Origin: Chitinimonas taiwanensis DSM 18899
GTDB lineage: Bacteria > Pseudomonadota > Gammaproteobacteria > Burkholderiales > Chitinimonadaceae
DNA length: 64,000 bases
Direction: 5' to 3'
NCBI RefSeq assembly: GCF_900119825.1
Contig: NZ_FPKR01000008.1
Location: 62,001 to 126,000 of the forward strand
How positions within the stretch are numbered: position 1 is the first letter of the stretch; every line of letters begins with the position of its first letter. Of the stretch, positions 7,706 through 15,474 are shown in pieces. The translations under genes were made by a program, and so were the position numbers. Under the pieces are notes generated by a model, which was not told the origin of the DNA, did not search any database, and worked only from the letters and a program-made list of their open reading frames with translations.

Positions 7706-8689
7706 TCACTGTTTGCATCGTTTCAATTTTGCGTTCATCTTGGTGTCGCCGCGTTCGGCCTCTGGGATTTCTTTCGCGGCCTTATCAAGCCCGGCGACAC
7801 GATCTTTCCACTGCGAACCAATCGACGAATTAACGCCCCGATCACCCATCGAGGTCACAACGTCCTTGCCGCCCGCGATCATGTCTGGATTGTGCAGTGC
7901 AGCCAAGGTGCTCATGCGGTCTGCGGCGATTTGGGCTGCTTGCTGTTGCGCCTCTGTGCCTCGAACGCCTTGCTTCCGGAGCTGTTTCTCGAACCCGTTC
8001 GCCAGCTCCTTGGCATACTTTGCCCTGGCCTCTGCTTGTGCGGCCCCTGTCCCATGCCGCCCAATCTCTTGGTACTTCGCCCGACCTTCCAGGTACTCCT
8101 TGACACTCAAGTTATTGAGGCCGCGCTCCTGATCAAGGAGTTGCCGATCATATTCGGCGGGGTCGCCTCTTGAGTTCTTCTTGAAGCACTTGACCTGATG
8201 CTCCTTCATTCGCTGTGCTTTTACCTTCCCCCCATCCTTGCCTTTGCCTGCCCGCTCCGCGGCTTCTTTCTCCGCCTTCTCGGCGGCTTCCTTGGCTGCC
8301 TTCTCCGCCGCTTCCTTCGCAGCCCGATCCGCAGCCTCCTTGGCCGCTTTAGCACTGGCTTCAGTGGCCATTTGCGCACCGCGCCGGCCAACCTTGGCCG
8401 CCGAGGCGCCCCAGCCAGCGAACGGGATGGCCGAGGCGAGCGACAGACTCGCACCGACCCAATCGCCCCGAGCGGCACTGATGCCAGCGTTGGCCAGATC
8501 GGCGATCTCACCCACGCCGGGGATCAGCCCAACCACATCCAGCCCGAGCTGCACGCCATCCATGACTTTGGCGCCCGTGCTGGCCTCGGCGGCGGTTTCG
8601 GCTTTGACCGGCGGGTTAGCCTCCGCTGCCGGCACTTTGGGCGCACTGGGTGTGCCTACAATCTTGCCAACCGTATTGCCCTTGCTCAT
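7706..8689 (-). CDS. Type VI secretion effector with Ntox15 DNase domain (Tde1-like)
   Basis: A 327-residue predicted antibacterial DNase delivered by the type VI system. Residues 44-95 form a glycine- and alanine-rich hydrophobic region (GLDVVGLIPGVGEIADLANA), like the glycine-zipper region of Tde1 thought to help entry into target cells. Residues 113-147 are a charged alanine-rich helix built from AAKEAA units. Residues about 158-327 are Ntox15: CFKKNSRGDPAEYDRQLLDQ, then ERGLNN, ALHNPDMIAGG with the HxxD motif (H266, D269), and NSSIGSQWKDRV. Its ATG overlaps the stop of the DUF4150 gene by 4 nt. Immunity follows immediately. The linker carries the 40-bp block shared with the orphan tail. 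Confidence 0.88.
   Translation of the reverse strand: MSKGNTVGKIVGTPSAPKVPAAEANPPVKAETAAEASTGAKVMDGVQLGLDVVGLIPGVGEIADLANAGISAARGDWVGASLSLASAIPFAGWGASAAKVGRRGAQMATEASAKAAKEAADRAAKEAAEKAAKEAAEKAEKEAAERAGKGKDGGKVKAQRMKEHQVKCFKKNSRGDPAEYDRQLLDQERGLNNLSVKEYLEGRAKYQEIGRHGTGAAQAEARAKYAKELANGFEKQLRKQGVRGTEAQQQAAQIAADRMSTLAALHNPDMIAGGKDVVTSMGDRGVNSSIGSQWKDRVAGLDKAAKEIPEAERGDTKMNAKLKRCKQ
8250..8289 (-). repeat. Linker homology block, copy 2 (intact effector)
   Basis: These 40 nt encode part of the alanine-rich linker just before the Ntox15 domain and match 6033-6072 at 39 of 40 positions. They mark the boundary between the conserved delivery part and the exchangeable toxin part. Confidence 0.85.
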
Positions 8690-9042
8690 GCGCCGTTCAT
8701 CCAGAATTCGTCGTCATGACGCAAAATCGGCTTGCCGTTGACTCTGACCGTGCCGGAGTGCGCTTTCGGGTAACAGGTGCCACCCACCGTACCGCTCTTG
8801 ATGCCCTTCGCAGCACCTGCGGCATCGCCGATCGTGCTGGGCACCTTGCTTTGGTCAAAGACCACCAGTGGCTCACCATTGGCGCGCACATTGGGGACCA
8901 CCGCCACGGCATCATTCAGCTTGGCAATCACCGGATAGGGAATGGGCGGCGTGCTATTGCCCATGGGTGTCTTGCAGACGTCGGGCGCAAGGCTGACGAC
9001 CAGCCATTGCTTGTCCTTGCGTGCGATGACTTGATCAGCCAT
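8686..9042 (-). CDS. DUF4150 PAAR-like spike protein
   Basis: A 118-residue protein starting MADQVIARKDKQWLVVSLAP. The segment APDVCKTPMGNSTPPIPYPV and the end GTVRVNGKPILRHDDEFWMN are typical of DUF4150, a PAAR-like family that caps the VgrG spike and links effectors to it. An upstream in-frame start at 9090 would add 16 residues reaching into the DUF2169 gene. The ATG at 9042 gives the normal family N-terminus and overlaps that gene's stop by 8 nt. The following effector overlaps it by 4 nt, so spike tip and toxin are made together. Confidence 0.88.
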   Translation of the reverse strand: MADQVIARKDKQWLVVSLAPDVCKTPMGNSTPPIPYPVIAKLNDAVAVVPNVRANGEPLVVFDQSKVPSTIGDAAGAAKGIKSGTVGGTCYPKAHSGTVRVNGKPILRHDDEFWMNGA

Positions 9043-10483
9043 GGACGTTTTCTTCGGCAGGAGGATGGGCCATGCGTACCAGCGGCGCATCAGGGTTCAT
9101 CTCATAGCGGGCCTCAGCCACCCGAATCGGCAAGGATTCCGGCAAGACCAGGCGCCAGACCAGATCAATGCGATGGGCATCCAGATCCGCGATCAGCGTA
9201 TCGATGCGCATGGGCAGCGGTAGCAAGAGGCCGTCGTGCCAGCGCGTCAGCACAAAGGCGCGGTGCCGTGGCAGCGCGAAACGCAGCACATGGTTGCCGT
9301 CCTGATCGGTTTGTACGCCCGGCGCATCGGCTGCACAGAGGTTGGTGAAGCTGAGCCACTCGTCCCCCACGAGATAAGGCACTTGCTGATCGCTGGGGGC
9401 GCAGTTCCAGTAAGCGAAGTCAAAATCCTCGGGCAGCCACGGATGGCGCGTGTCGAGCCAGTGCTGATCGTAGGTGCCGGCCAGCGCGCGGCGCGGCTGC
9501 CAGGCCCGCGCCAGGGCGCCGAAGCCCGCTGGTAGGCAGCTGGCAGACGCGAGTTCGGCTGGCTTTTGTGCGTTACGCCAGAAGTCCTTGGCACTGACCC
9601 GAGCATTGGGCCGCTCGATCCGTGGCGCAGGCACCGATTTGGCGCGCGTGGCCTTCAGCCACCAGCCACTGACAGCACCCCGCCCTAGCGGGTTGTACTC
9701 ACACACATCGTGTGCCACCGCCTGCTCAGTCTCGGGAAGCTGAGCGTCTGGATGTTCGGCACGCTGCGGGCGCGTCAGGCGGGCCGCTTTCGGGACACGC
9801 TTGGCCGCCGCCTCGCCGGCATTGATGCGGCTCTGGCCACCCCAGGCGTATTCATAGCGCAACGGCAAGGTCGTGAAAGGCACCGGCGCAGTCAGACGCC
9901 AAGGCTTGGGCTTCACGCCCCCCAGGCTCAGTAGCTGCACGAGTTTGCCTAACGGCACCAGTGGCCAGGGCAAGCGGCGGAAGTGGCGTTCGCCGGTCAC
10001 GATCAGGGTTTTGTCGAGTAGCACTTCACCGGGCTTGCTGGTGCCTTGGGCGCGTTGCGTGGCTGCCTGCCAGGCATTCAATGCATCGAGCGAAGGCGCC
10101 ATAAAAGGATTAAGGCCGAGCGGTCGCTCCGGTAAAGGCATGGCGCCATCAGGGCGTTGAATCCGGCAATTGACGCGCACCTTGGGCTGCGGGCGGCCCT
10201 GCGGCGCATGCGCACTGCCGATCACCATCACGTCGCAAGCCGGCTTGTACGGTGCCAGATCGCTCTCTTGGCGCGGACTGCTGGTGTTGAGTGCGTCGAA
10301 GCATTCGTCCTCAAGGCATAGCGGCACCGCGTCCTCATCCATCGGGGCGAGCACGGTGGCACCTTGTGCATCGCGCGTGATGCGGTAGACCACCCGCATC
10401 ACGATCGTCCGGTGCGGCGTGTCGTGGGCGTCGAGCGAAGCAAAGCAGAGCGCATCGAAAGGCGTCAGGTTACGAAACTCCAT
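9035..10483 (-). CDS. DUF2169 type VI effector adaptor/chaperone
   Basis: A 482-residue protein beginning MEFRNLTPFDALCFASLDAH, the usual DUF2169 start, followed by a large beta-rich region. APSDQQVPYLVGDEWLSFTN near residue 375 is the recognisable APxDQQ signature. DUF2169 proteins act as adaptors that load PAAR-like effectors onto VgrG. Here it lies between vgrG (7-nt gap) and the DUF4150 gene (8-nt overlap). A longer in-frame start at 10549 would run inside vgrG; the ATG at 10483 has GAGGCGG before it. Confidence 0.88.
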   Translation of the reverse strand: MEFRNLTPFDALCFASLDAHDTPHRTIVMRVVYRITRDAQGATVLAPMDEDAVPLCLEDECFDALNTSSPRQESDLAPYKPACDVMVIGSAHAPQGRPQPKVRVNCRIQRPDGAMPLPERPLGLNPFMAPSLDALNAWQAATQRAQGTSKPGEVLLDKTLIVTGERHFRRLPWPLVPLGKLVQLLSLGGVKPKPWRLTAPVPFTTLPLRYEYAWGGQSRINAGEAAAKRVPKAARLTRPQRAEHPDAQLPETEQAVAHDVCEYNPLGRGAVSGWWLKATRAKSVPAPRIERPNARVSAKDFWRNAQKPAELASASCLPAGFGALARAWQPRRALAGTYDQHWLDTRHPWLPEDFDFAYWNCAPSDQQVPYLVGDEWLSFTNLCAADAPGVQTDQDGNHVLRFALPRHRAFVLTRWHDGLLLPLPMRIDTLIADLDAHRIDLVWRLVLPESLPIRVAEARYEMNPDAPLVRMAHPPAEENVHG

Positions 10484-10490
10484 GGCCGCC

Positions 10491-12650
10491 TCAGTTGATG
10501 TCAACGTCTTTGCCGCTGATCTGGACCGCCCCGCTGGCGCTGAAGTCAAAACGCGTGCCGTTGATGAGTACGGTGCCGTCGGACTTCATGATCAGGCTGG
10601 CCTGGCCGACCGTGATCTCCAGTTCATCTCCGGCACTGATACTGTACTTCTTGCCGACCGTGGTGCTTTTTGAGAGCCCGACTTGCTCGAGCTGCGCCAG
10701 CCCCACTGCGGTATTCATCGCGCCACCCACCGTCACTGCGTAGCCCGCCCCCACAGTCAGTGCCTTGGCGATGGCCACCGTCTCGGTCTTGCAGCCGCCT
10801 ACGCTCACCGAGCTGTTGTCGCCAATCTGCACGGTCTGGTTCTGGCCGATGCTGATGGTTTCGTTCTGACCCACCGTCTCGCTGCGGTTGTCACCGATGC
10901 TGATGGTTTCGTTGTGATCAACCCGCTCGCTGCGGTTGTTGCGCACCGTGATGGTTTCATCGTTATCCACCGTCTCGGTACGGTTGTGCTTCACATGCAC
11001 GGTTTCATCGTGGTCGACGGTCTTCTGCCGATCACGCCCGACCCAGTGCGACTCATCGTTTTCCACCTCGATGCGCTGATCTTTCTCGGCATGCAGCCAG
11101 AGTTCCTCCTGGCCTTTCTTGTCCTCGAAGCGGATCGCATTGGCATTGTCGTAGCCACCACCGCTGCTGGAGCGCGTCAAGATGCCGGTCTGCGTCTTGT
11201 TGGCGGGCAGATCCCAAGGCGGCATATTGTCCTGGTTGTAGACACGACCAGTGATCAGCGGCCTATCGGGGTTGCCATCCAGGAACTGCACCAGCACTTC
11301 CTGGCCGATGCGCGGAATGGCGACGAAGCCGAAGTTCGACCCCGCCCAGGTACTGGCCACCCGCACCCAGGCCGAGCTCTTCTCGTCGTAGCCGCCCACG
11401 CGGTCCCAGTGGAACTGCACGCGCACGCGGCCATATTCATCGGTGAGAATTTCCTCGCCAGGCGGGCCAACCACGATGGCGGTCTGCACGCCGTAGATGC
11501 GCGGCTGCTGGCTGTTCAGCCCGCGCCCCGGTCGCCAGGGCACGGCCTTGCGCACGCAACGGAGGCGATTGCGGTACTGGGCCGGCTCACCGCTGTCCAT
11601 CAGATAGTTGTTGTTGGCCTGATGCTGGGCCTCAACCACCAGGAAGGCCTCATCGCCGATATCGAAATGCTCGCTCAGCGTAAAGCAGCGCCCCGGCTGC
11701 ACCGCGCGGTCATTGCCGGCGGCTTCGAAGCACTTACCCTGCGCCTCGAACTCCTCCATGCGCAGTCTGGCTTGCGCATCGCCCTCGGCCTGGTTCGCAT
11801 AGGCATAGGCGCCCGCGTAGTCATAGATTTCCAGCTGCGGCACGTCGCCCTGCTGATTCAAGGTGGGCAGCTCGGCCTGCATGGGGCGCGGCTGCTTGAA
11901 GTCGAAGCTGCTCAGCGCGACCTTGCCGGGCACGAAGCGCCGCACCGGCACCCATTCGTGGATGCCGTCGTCCTCGAGTGAGCCGGCCATATCCTGGAAG
12001 GGAATGCTGGCCGTGCCATCGATGGGCGCCAGCTGGGTCGAGTCATCGCACAGCACGAGGGTGTGGCCCTTGGCATGGTGCTCATAGAAATAGAACCAAC
12101 CCTGCGCTTCCCAGCGCCGATGCAGATGGTTGTAGTCCGACTCCTCATACTGGCAGGCATCGGTGAATAGCGGATCGGGACCGCTGATGCGGAAGGCGAC
12201 CGACTGCTGCGGATAATCGGCAAAGGTCTCGCGCGTGCAGTCGAGCAGGGTTTTGCCATGGAATAGATAGTTGTCGCGCCGCTGGCGCAGAAAGGCCAGC
12301 CAGGGCGCCAAGGTCATCTGGTAGAAGGCAAAGCCGCCATCGACGCGGCTGAGGCGGAACTCGAATACATAGCCATTGAAGTAGCGCAGGCTACCATCCT
12401 CGCGCACCAGGCTGAGCGTGACCATTTTGCCCAGCACATCCTTGAGCGGAATCCGCGCGTCGTCCGCCAGCACCTCGACCGTGTACTGAAAGTCGCGCGA
12501 CAGCGCTTCGAAGCCATCCAGCCGATTGGCAACCAGCATCGCCTTCGGGCCATCGCCATTCGGAAAGCTCAGCCGCAGCAAACGCGCGTACTGACGGCCT
12601 TCCAGCATGGCCTTGAGCGCCTGCGCCGCCTCGTGCAGATTGGTCATCAC
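10491..12650 (-). CDS. vgrG: Type VI secretion spike protein VgrG
   Basis: A 719-residue spike protein. Residues about 20-370 are the gp27-like part (FEALSRDFQYTVEVLADDAR; CQYEESDYNHLHRRWEAQGW). Residues about 385-480 are the gp5 OB-fold with EILTDEYGRVRVQFHWDR, SAWVRVASTWAGSNFGF and PRIGQEVLVQFLDGNPDRPL. Residues about 525-615 are a beta-helix stalk of 16-residue repeats (VDHDETVHVKHNRTET, VDNDETITVRNNRSER, VDHNETISIGDNRSET). A DUF2345-like C-terminus follows, with no extra toxin domain. It heads the minus-strand cargo cluster; no other secretion-machine gene is in the window, so the apparatus is encoded elsewhere. Confidence 0.95.
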   Translation of the reverse strand: MMTNLHEAAQALKAMLEGRQYARLLRLSFPNGDGPKAMLVANRLDGFEALSRDFQYTVEVLADDARIPLKDVLGKMVTLSLVREDGSLRYFNGYVFEFRLSRVDGGFAFYQMTLAPWLAFLRQRRDNYLFHGKTLLDCTRETFADYPQQSVAFRISGPDPLFTDACQYEESDYNHLHRRWEAQGWFYFYEHHAKGHTLVLCDDSTQLAPIDGTASIPFQDMAGSLEDDGIHEWVPVRRFVPGKVALSSFDFKQPRPMQAELPTLNQQGDVPQLEIYDYAGAYAYANQAEGDAQARLRMEEFEAQGKCFEAAGNDRAVQPGRCFTLSEHFDIGDEAFLVVEAQHQANNNYLMDSGEPAQYRNRLRCVRKAVPWRPGRGLNSQQPRIYGVQTAIVVGPPGEEILTDEYGRVRVQFHWDRVGGYDEKSSAWVRVASTWAGSNFGFVAIPRIGQEVLVQFLDGNPDRPLITGRVYNQDNMPPWDLPANKTQTGILTRSSSGGGYDNANAIRFEDKKGQEELWLHAEKDQRIEVENDESHWVGRDRQKTVDHDETVHVKHNRTETVDNDETITVRNNRSERVDHNETISIGDNRSETVGQNETISIGQNQTVQIGDNSSVSVGGCKTETVAIAKALTVGAGYAVTVGGAMNTAVGLAQLEQVGLSKSTTVGKKYSISAGDELEITVGQASLIMKSDGTVLINGTRFDFSASGAVQISGKDVDIN

Positions 12651-12835
12651 CGCATCTCCAGGACTCGGCTCGCCTACCGGGCGCGATCGGGTAGCCCGCG
12701 CCGGCTGCAGCCTGTTCGTAACGAGAAGGCTGCCTTGTAGGCAGCCAATTGCGACTGAGTCTAGTCAACGGAAAACCCAATGTCATACCTAATTTGAAGG
12801 ACTGGAAGCGCTTGGGTAATTTGTCACAAGGCATG

Positions 12836-12862
12836 AAAAAGCCCCCGACTGGCGGGGGCTTG
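12836..12862 (-). terminator. Rho-independent terminator of the aminotransferase gene
   Basis: GCCCCCG (12841-12847) and CGGGGGC (12853-12859) form a 7-bp stem with a 5-nt loop. On the minus strand it is followed by a run of T (12836-12840). It lies 18 nt past the stop of the gene ending at 12880. Confidence 0.85.
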
Positions 12863-12879
12863 GCAGGGCAGAGAAGCGC

Positions 12880-14100
12880 TTATTCGCCGATGGCCACACG
12901 CAGGGCCAGCGAGATGCCGCGCGCGGCTTCCTTGATTTCCGGCAGCGAGGGGAAGCTCGGTGCAATACGGATATGGCGGTCCTGCGGGTCCTTGCCATAG
13001 GGGAAGGCAGCGCCGGCCGGCGTCAGGGTGATGCCGGCTTCCTTAGCCAGCTCCACCGTGCGGCGGGCCTTGCCGGCCGGGGTCAGCAGGTCGATGAAGT
13101 AACCGCCCTTCGGATAGGTCCAGCTCACGCCTTCGATACCGCCCAGCAGCGCTTCGAATTGCTCGAGCACCACGTCGAACTTGGGCTTGAGGATCAGGCG
13201 GTGCTTTTCCATCAGCGCTTCCACGCCGGCCTTGTTCTTCAGGAAACGCACATGGCGCAGCTGGTTGACCTTGTCCGAACCGATGGTGCGGGTGGACACA
13301 GCGCGGGTCCAGGCGGCGATATTGGCCGGCGAGGAAGCCAGCGCGGCGAGGCCAGCACCCGCCAGGGTGATCTTGCTAGTGGAGGCGAACACCAGGGCGC
13401 GATCGGCATTGCCGGCCTTGGCGCAGGCATCGACCAGATTAGCCACCAGCACATGCTCGGTGCTCAGGTGGTGCACGCGGTAGGCATCGTCCCAGATGAT
13501 GCGGAAATCGGGTGCCGCGGTCTGCATGGCGGCGAGGCGGGCCACGACTTCGTCCGAGTACACCACGCCGCCCGGATTGCTGTACTTGGGCACGCACCAC
13601 ATGCCCTTGATGCTGGCATCGTCCTTGACCAGCTGTTCCACCAGGTCCATATCGGGACCAGCGTCGCTCATCGGGATATTGATCATCTTGATACCGAGCG
13701 CTTCGCAGATGGCGAAGTGGCGGTCGTAACCGGGCACCGGGCACAGGAAAGTGATCTGGCCTTGCTGGCCCCAGGGCTTGCTGCCGCCGGGCACGCCATA
13801 CAAGAGACCGAACACGATACTGTCGTGCATCAGGGCCAGGCTGGAATTGCCATCGACCACCACTTGGGCGGCGGGCAGATCGAGGATCTCGGCGAACAGG
13901 GCGCGTGCCTCCGGCAGGCCAACCGCGCCGCCATAGTTGCGGGTATCGGTGCCATCGGCGGCCTTATAGCCATCCACGGCGTCCAGCAGCGGCAGGGACA
14001 AATCGAGTTGCTCAGGGGCGGGCTTGCCGCGCGACATATCGAGCTTGAGGCCTTGCTGCTTGAAGGCCTGGTATTGGGCGAGCGATTCAGCGTGGTTCAT
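12880..14100 (-). CDS. Aspartate aminotransferase, subgroup Ic
   Basis: A 406-residue PLP-dependent fold-type I transaminase. QQGLKLDMSRGKPAPEQLDL, TRNYGGAVGLPEARALFAEI, VDGNSSLALMHD, CPVPGYDRHFAICEALGI, WCVPKYSNPGG, IIWDDAYRVHHL and the PLP-lysine region ASTSKITLAGAG follow the family of Corynebacterium AspT, which converts aspartate and 2-oxoglutarate to oxaloacetate and glutamate. The ATG at 14100 gives the usual family start; an upstream in-frame ATG at 14160 would add 20 unlikely residues. It is monocistronic with its own terminator. The substrate is inferred from family. Confidence 0.85.
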   Translation of the reverse strand: MNHAESLAQYQAFKQQGLKLDMSRGKPAPEQLDLSLPLLDAVDGYKAADGTDTRNYGGAVGLPEARALFAEILDLPAAQVVVDGNSSLALMHDSIVFGLLYGVPGGSKPWGQQGQITFLCPVPGYDRHFAICEALGIKMINIPMSDAGPDMDLVEQLVKDDASIKGMWCVPKYSNPGGVVYSDEVVARLAAMQTAAPDFRIIWDDAYRVHHLSTEHVLVANLVDACAKAGNADRALVFASTSKITLAGAGLAALASSPANIAAWTRAVSTRTIGSDKVNQLRHVRFLKNKAGVEALMEKHRLILKPKFDVVLEQFEALLGGIEGVSWTYPKGGYFIDLLTPAGKARRTVELAKEAGITLTPAGAAFPYGKDPQDRHIRIAPSFPSLPEIKEAARGISLALRVAIGE

Positions 14101-14237
14101 GGTCAGTTCCGGAGTGCTTGGGAGGAGGGTAATGCGGGCTTTGCCCGCGATTTTACACACAGATAGACGTTTGAGTTCTTGGCGAGCTGGGCGGGCAACA
14201 CGGATAATCAGCTTCTTTGCCAGCGGGAGACCCGCCC

Positions 14238-14618
14238 ATGTATGACTCGGTCAATGTGCTGGGCCAGACGCTGATCAGCTGCAGCACGAGCCCGCTGACC
14301 GGCTTCTTTCGCGATGGTTGCTGCAATACCAGCGCCGACGATGCCGGCCGCCACACGGTCTGTGCGCAGATGAGCGCCGACTTCCTGAGCTTCTCGGCCG
14401 CGCAGGGCAATGATCTGAGCACGCCGCGCCCGGAATATGGCTTTGCCGGACTCAAGCCCGGTGATTTCTGGTGCTTGTGTGCGGGCCGCTGGGTGGAAGC
14501 CCTGCTGGCCGGCCAAGCACCGGCGATCCGGCTGGCCTCGACCCATGAAGATGTACTCGAACTGGTGTCATTAGAAACACTGGTCGCCCACGCGCTCGAC
14601 CGCCCGCAAGCGGGCTGA
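14238..14618 (+). CDS. DUF2237 family protein
   Basis: A 126-residue protein of unknown function. The pattern NVLGQTLISCSTSPLTGFFR, DGCCNT, HTVCAQMSADFLSFSAAQGN, DLSTP and GDFWCLCAGRWVEA, with its conserved cysteines, is diagnostic of DUF2237. The conserved cysteines suggest metal or redox chemistry, but none is proven. The ATG at 14238 is preferred over 14217, since family members start just before NVLG. It ends 29 nt before the carbonic anhydrase gene and may share a transcript with it. Confidence 0.85.
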   Translation: MYDSVNVLGQTLISCSTSPLTGFFRDGCCNTSADDAGRHTVCAQMSADFLSFSAAQGNDLSTPRPEYGFAGLKPGDFWCLCAGRWVEALLAGQAPAIRLASTHEDVLELVSLETLVAHALDRPQAG

Positions 14619-14647
14619 GCGCGCACCCAAACCACGTAGGATGGCGC

Positions 14648-15307
14648 ATGCAAAACCATAAACTGGACAATCTGTTCGCGAACAACCGGCGCTGGTCGGA
14701 AGAGGTCAAGGCGCAGGAGCCGACCTTTTTCGAGCAGCTCTCCCATCAACAGAACCCCGAGTACATGTGGATAGGCTGCGCGGACAGCCGGGTGCCGGCC
14801 AATGAGCTGATCGGCCTCTTGCCCGGCGAAGTGTTCGTGCACCGCAATGTGGCCAATCTGATCGTGCACTCCGACCTCAACTGCCTGTCCACCATCCAGT
14901 TCGCGGTCGATGTGCTCAAGGTCAAGCACATCATCGTCTGCGGCCACTATGGCTGCGGCGGCGTAAAGGCTGCTTACAACGACACCCGCGTGGGCCTGGC
15001 CGACAACTGGCTGCGCCATATCCAAGACATCCGCCGCGTGCACGACCGCTGGCTGGACAAATTTCCGCCCGAATTGCGTACCGACATGCTGTGCGAGCTG
15101 AACGTGGTCGAACAGGTGGTCAATGCCACCCAGACCACGGTGGTGCAGGATGCCTGGGCGCGTGGCCAAAACGTGACCGTGCATGGCTGGGCTTATCGCA
15201 TCAACGACGGTCTGCTGCACGACCTGGGTATGAGCGTGGGCGAGCCGGACGCGCTGATGGATGTCTACCGCGACTACTTCAAACAGCACGAATACAGCGG
15301 CGCCTGA
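14648..15307 (+). CDS. can: Beta-class carbonic anhydrase
   Basis: A 219-residue zinc enzyme interconverting CO2 and bicarbonate in the cytoplasm. The zinc ligands are C44 with the D46/R48 dyad (GCADSRVPANEL), and H100 and C103 (VCGHYGCGGV). VHRNVANLIV and HGWAYRINDGLLHDLG are further family motifs. Length matches E. coli Can (220). Bicarbonate from it would feed carboxylations such as purine and fatty-acid synthesis. Confidence 0.93.
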   Translation: MQNHKLDNLFANNRRWSEEVKAQEPTFFEQLSHQQNPEYMWIGCADSRVPANELIGLLPGEVFVHRNVANLIVHSDLNCLSTIQFAVDVLKVKHIIVCGHYGCGGVKAAYNDTRVGLADNWLRHIQDIRRVHDRWLDKFPPELRTDMLCELNVVEQVVNATQTTVVQDAWARGQNVTVHGWAYRINDGLLHDLGMSVGEPDALMDVYRDYFKQHEYSGA

Positions 15308-15474
15308 GACAGCGCGCGGCCTCGGCACACCGGGGCCGCCGCTGTGCGTGCCGCCTGCCCCAAGCGCCTAAGCGCCCCCTCCCCCCACACCAGCCAAGTC
15401 ACTGATTCCACTAGACACTACCCAGCGACTTGCGTAGCATCGCGCGCCCTTTTGCCTCGCCGGAGCGTTGCTCG

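Noticed and set aside
10860-11040. Regular DNA repeats suggesting a CRISPR-like array
   Set aside because: The 48-nt period is the coding sequence of the VgrG beta-helix, in frame, with no spacers.
10683-11981. Plus-strand open frame of 432 codons
   Set aside because: It is antisense to vgrG and gives a histidine- and leucine-rich product without family features.
12973-14166. Plus-strand open frame of 397 codons
   Set aside because: It is antisense to the aspartate aminotransferase gene, which has intact motifs.
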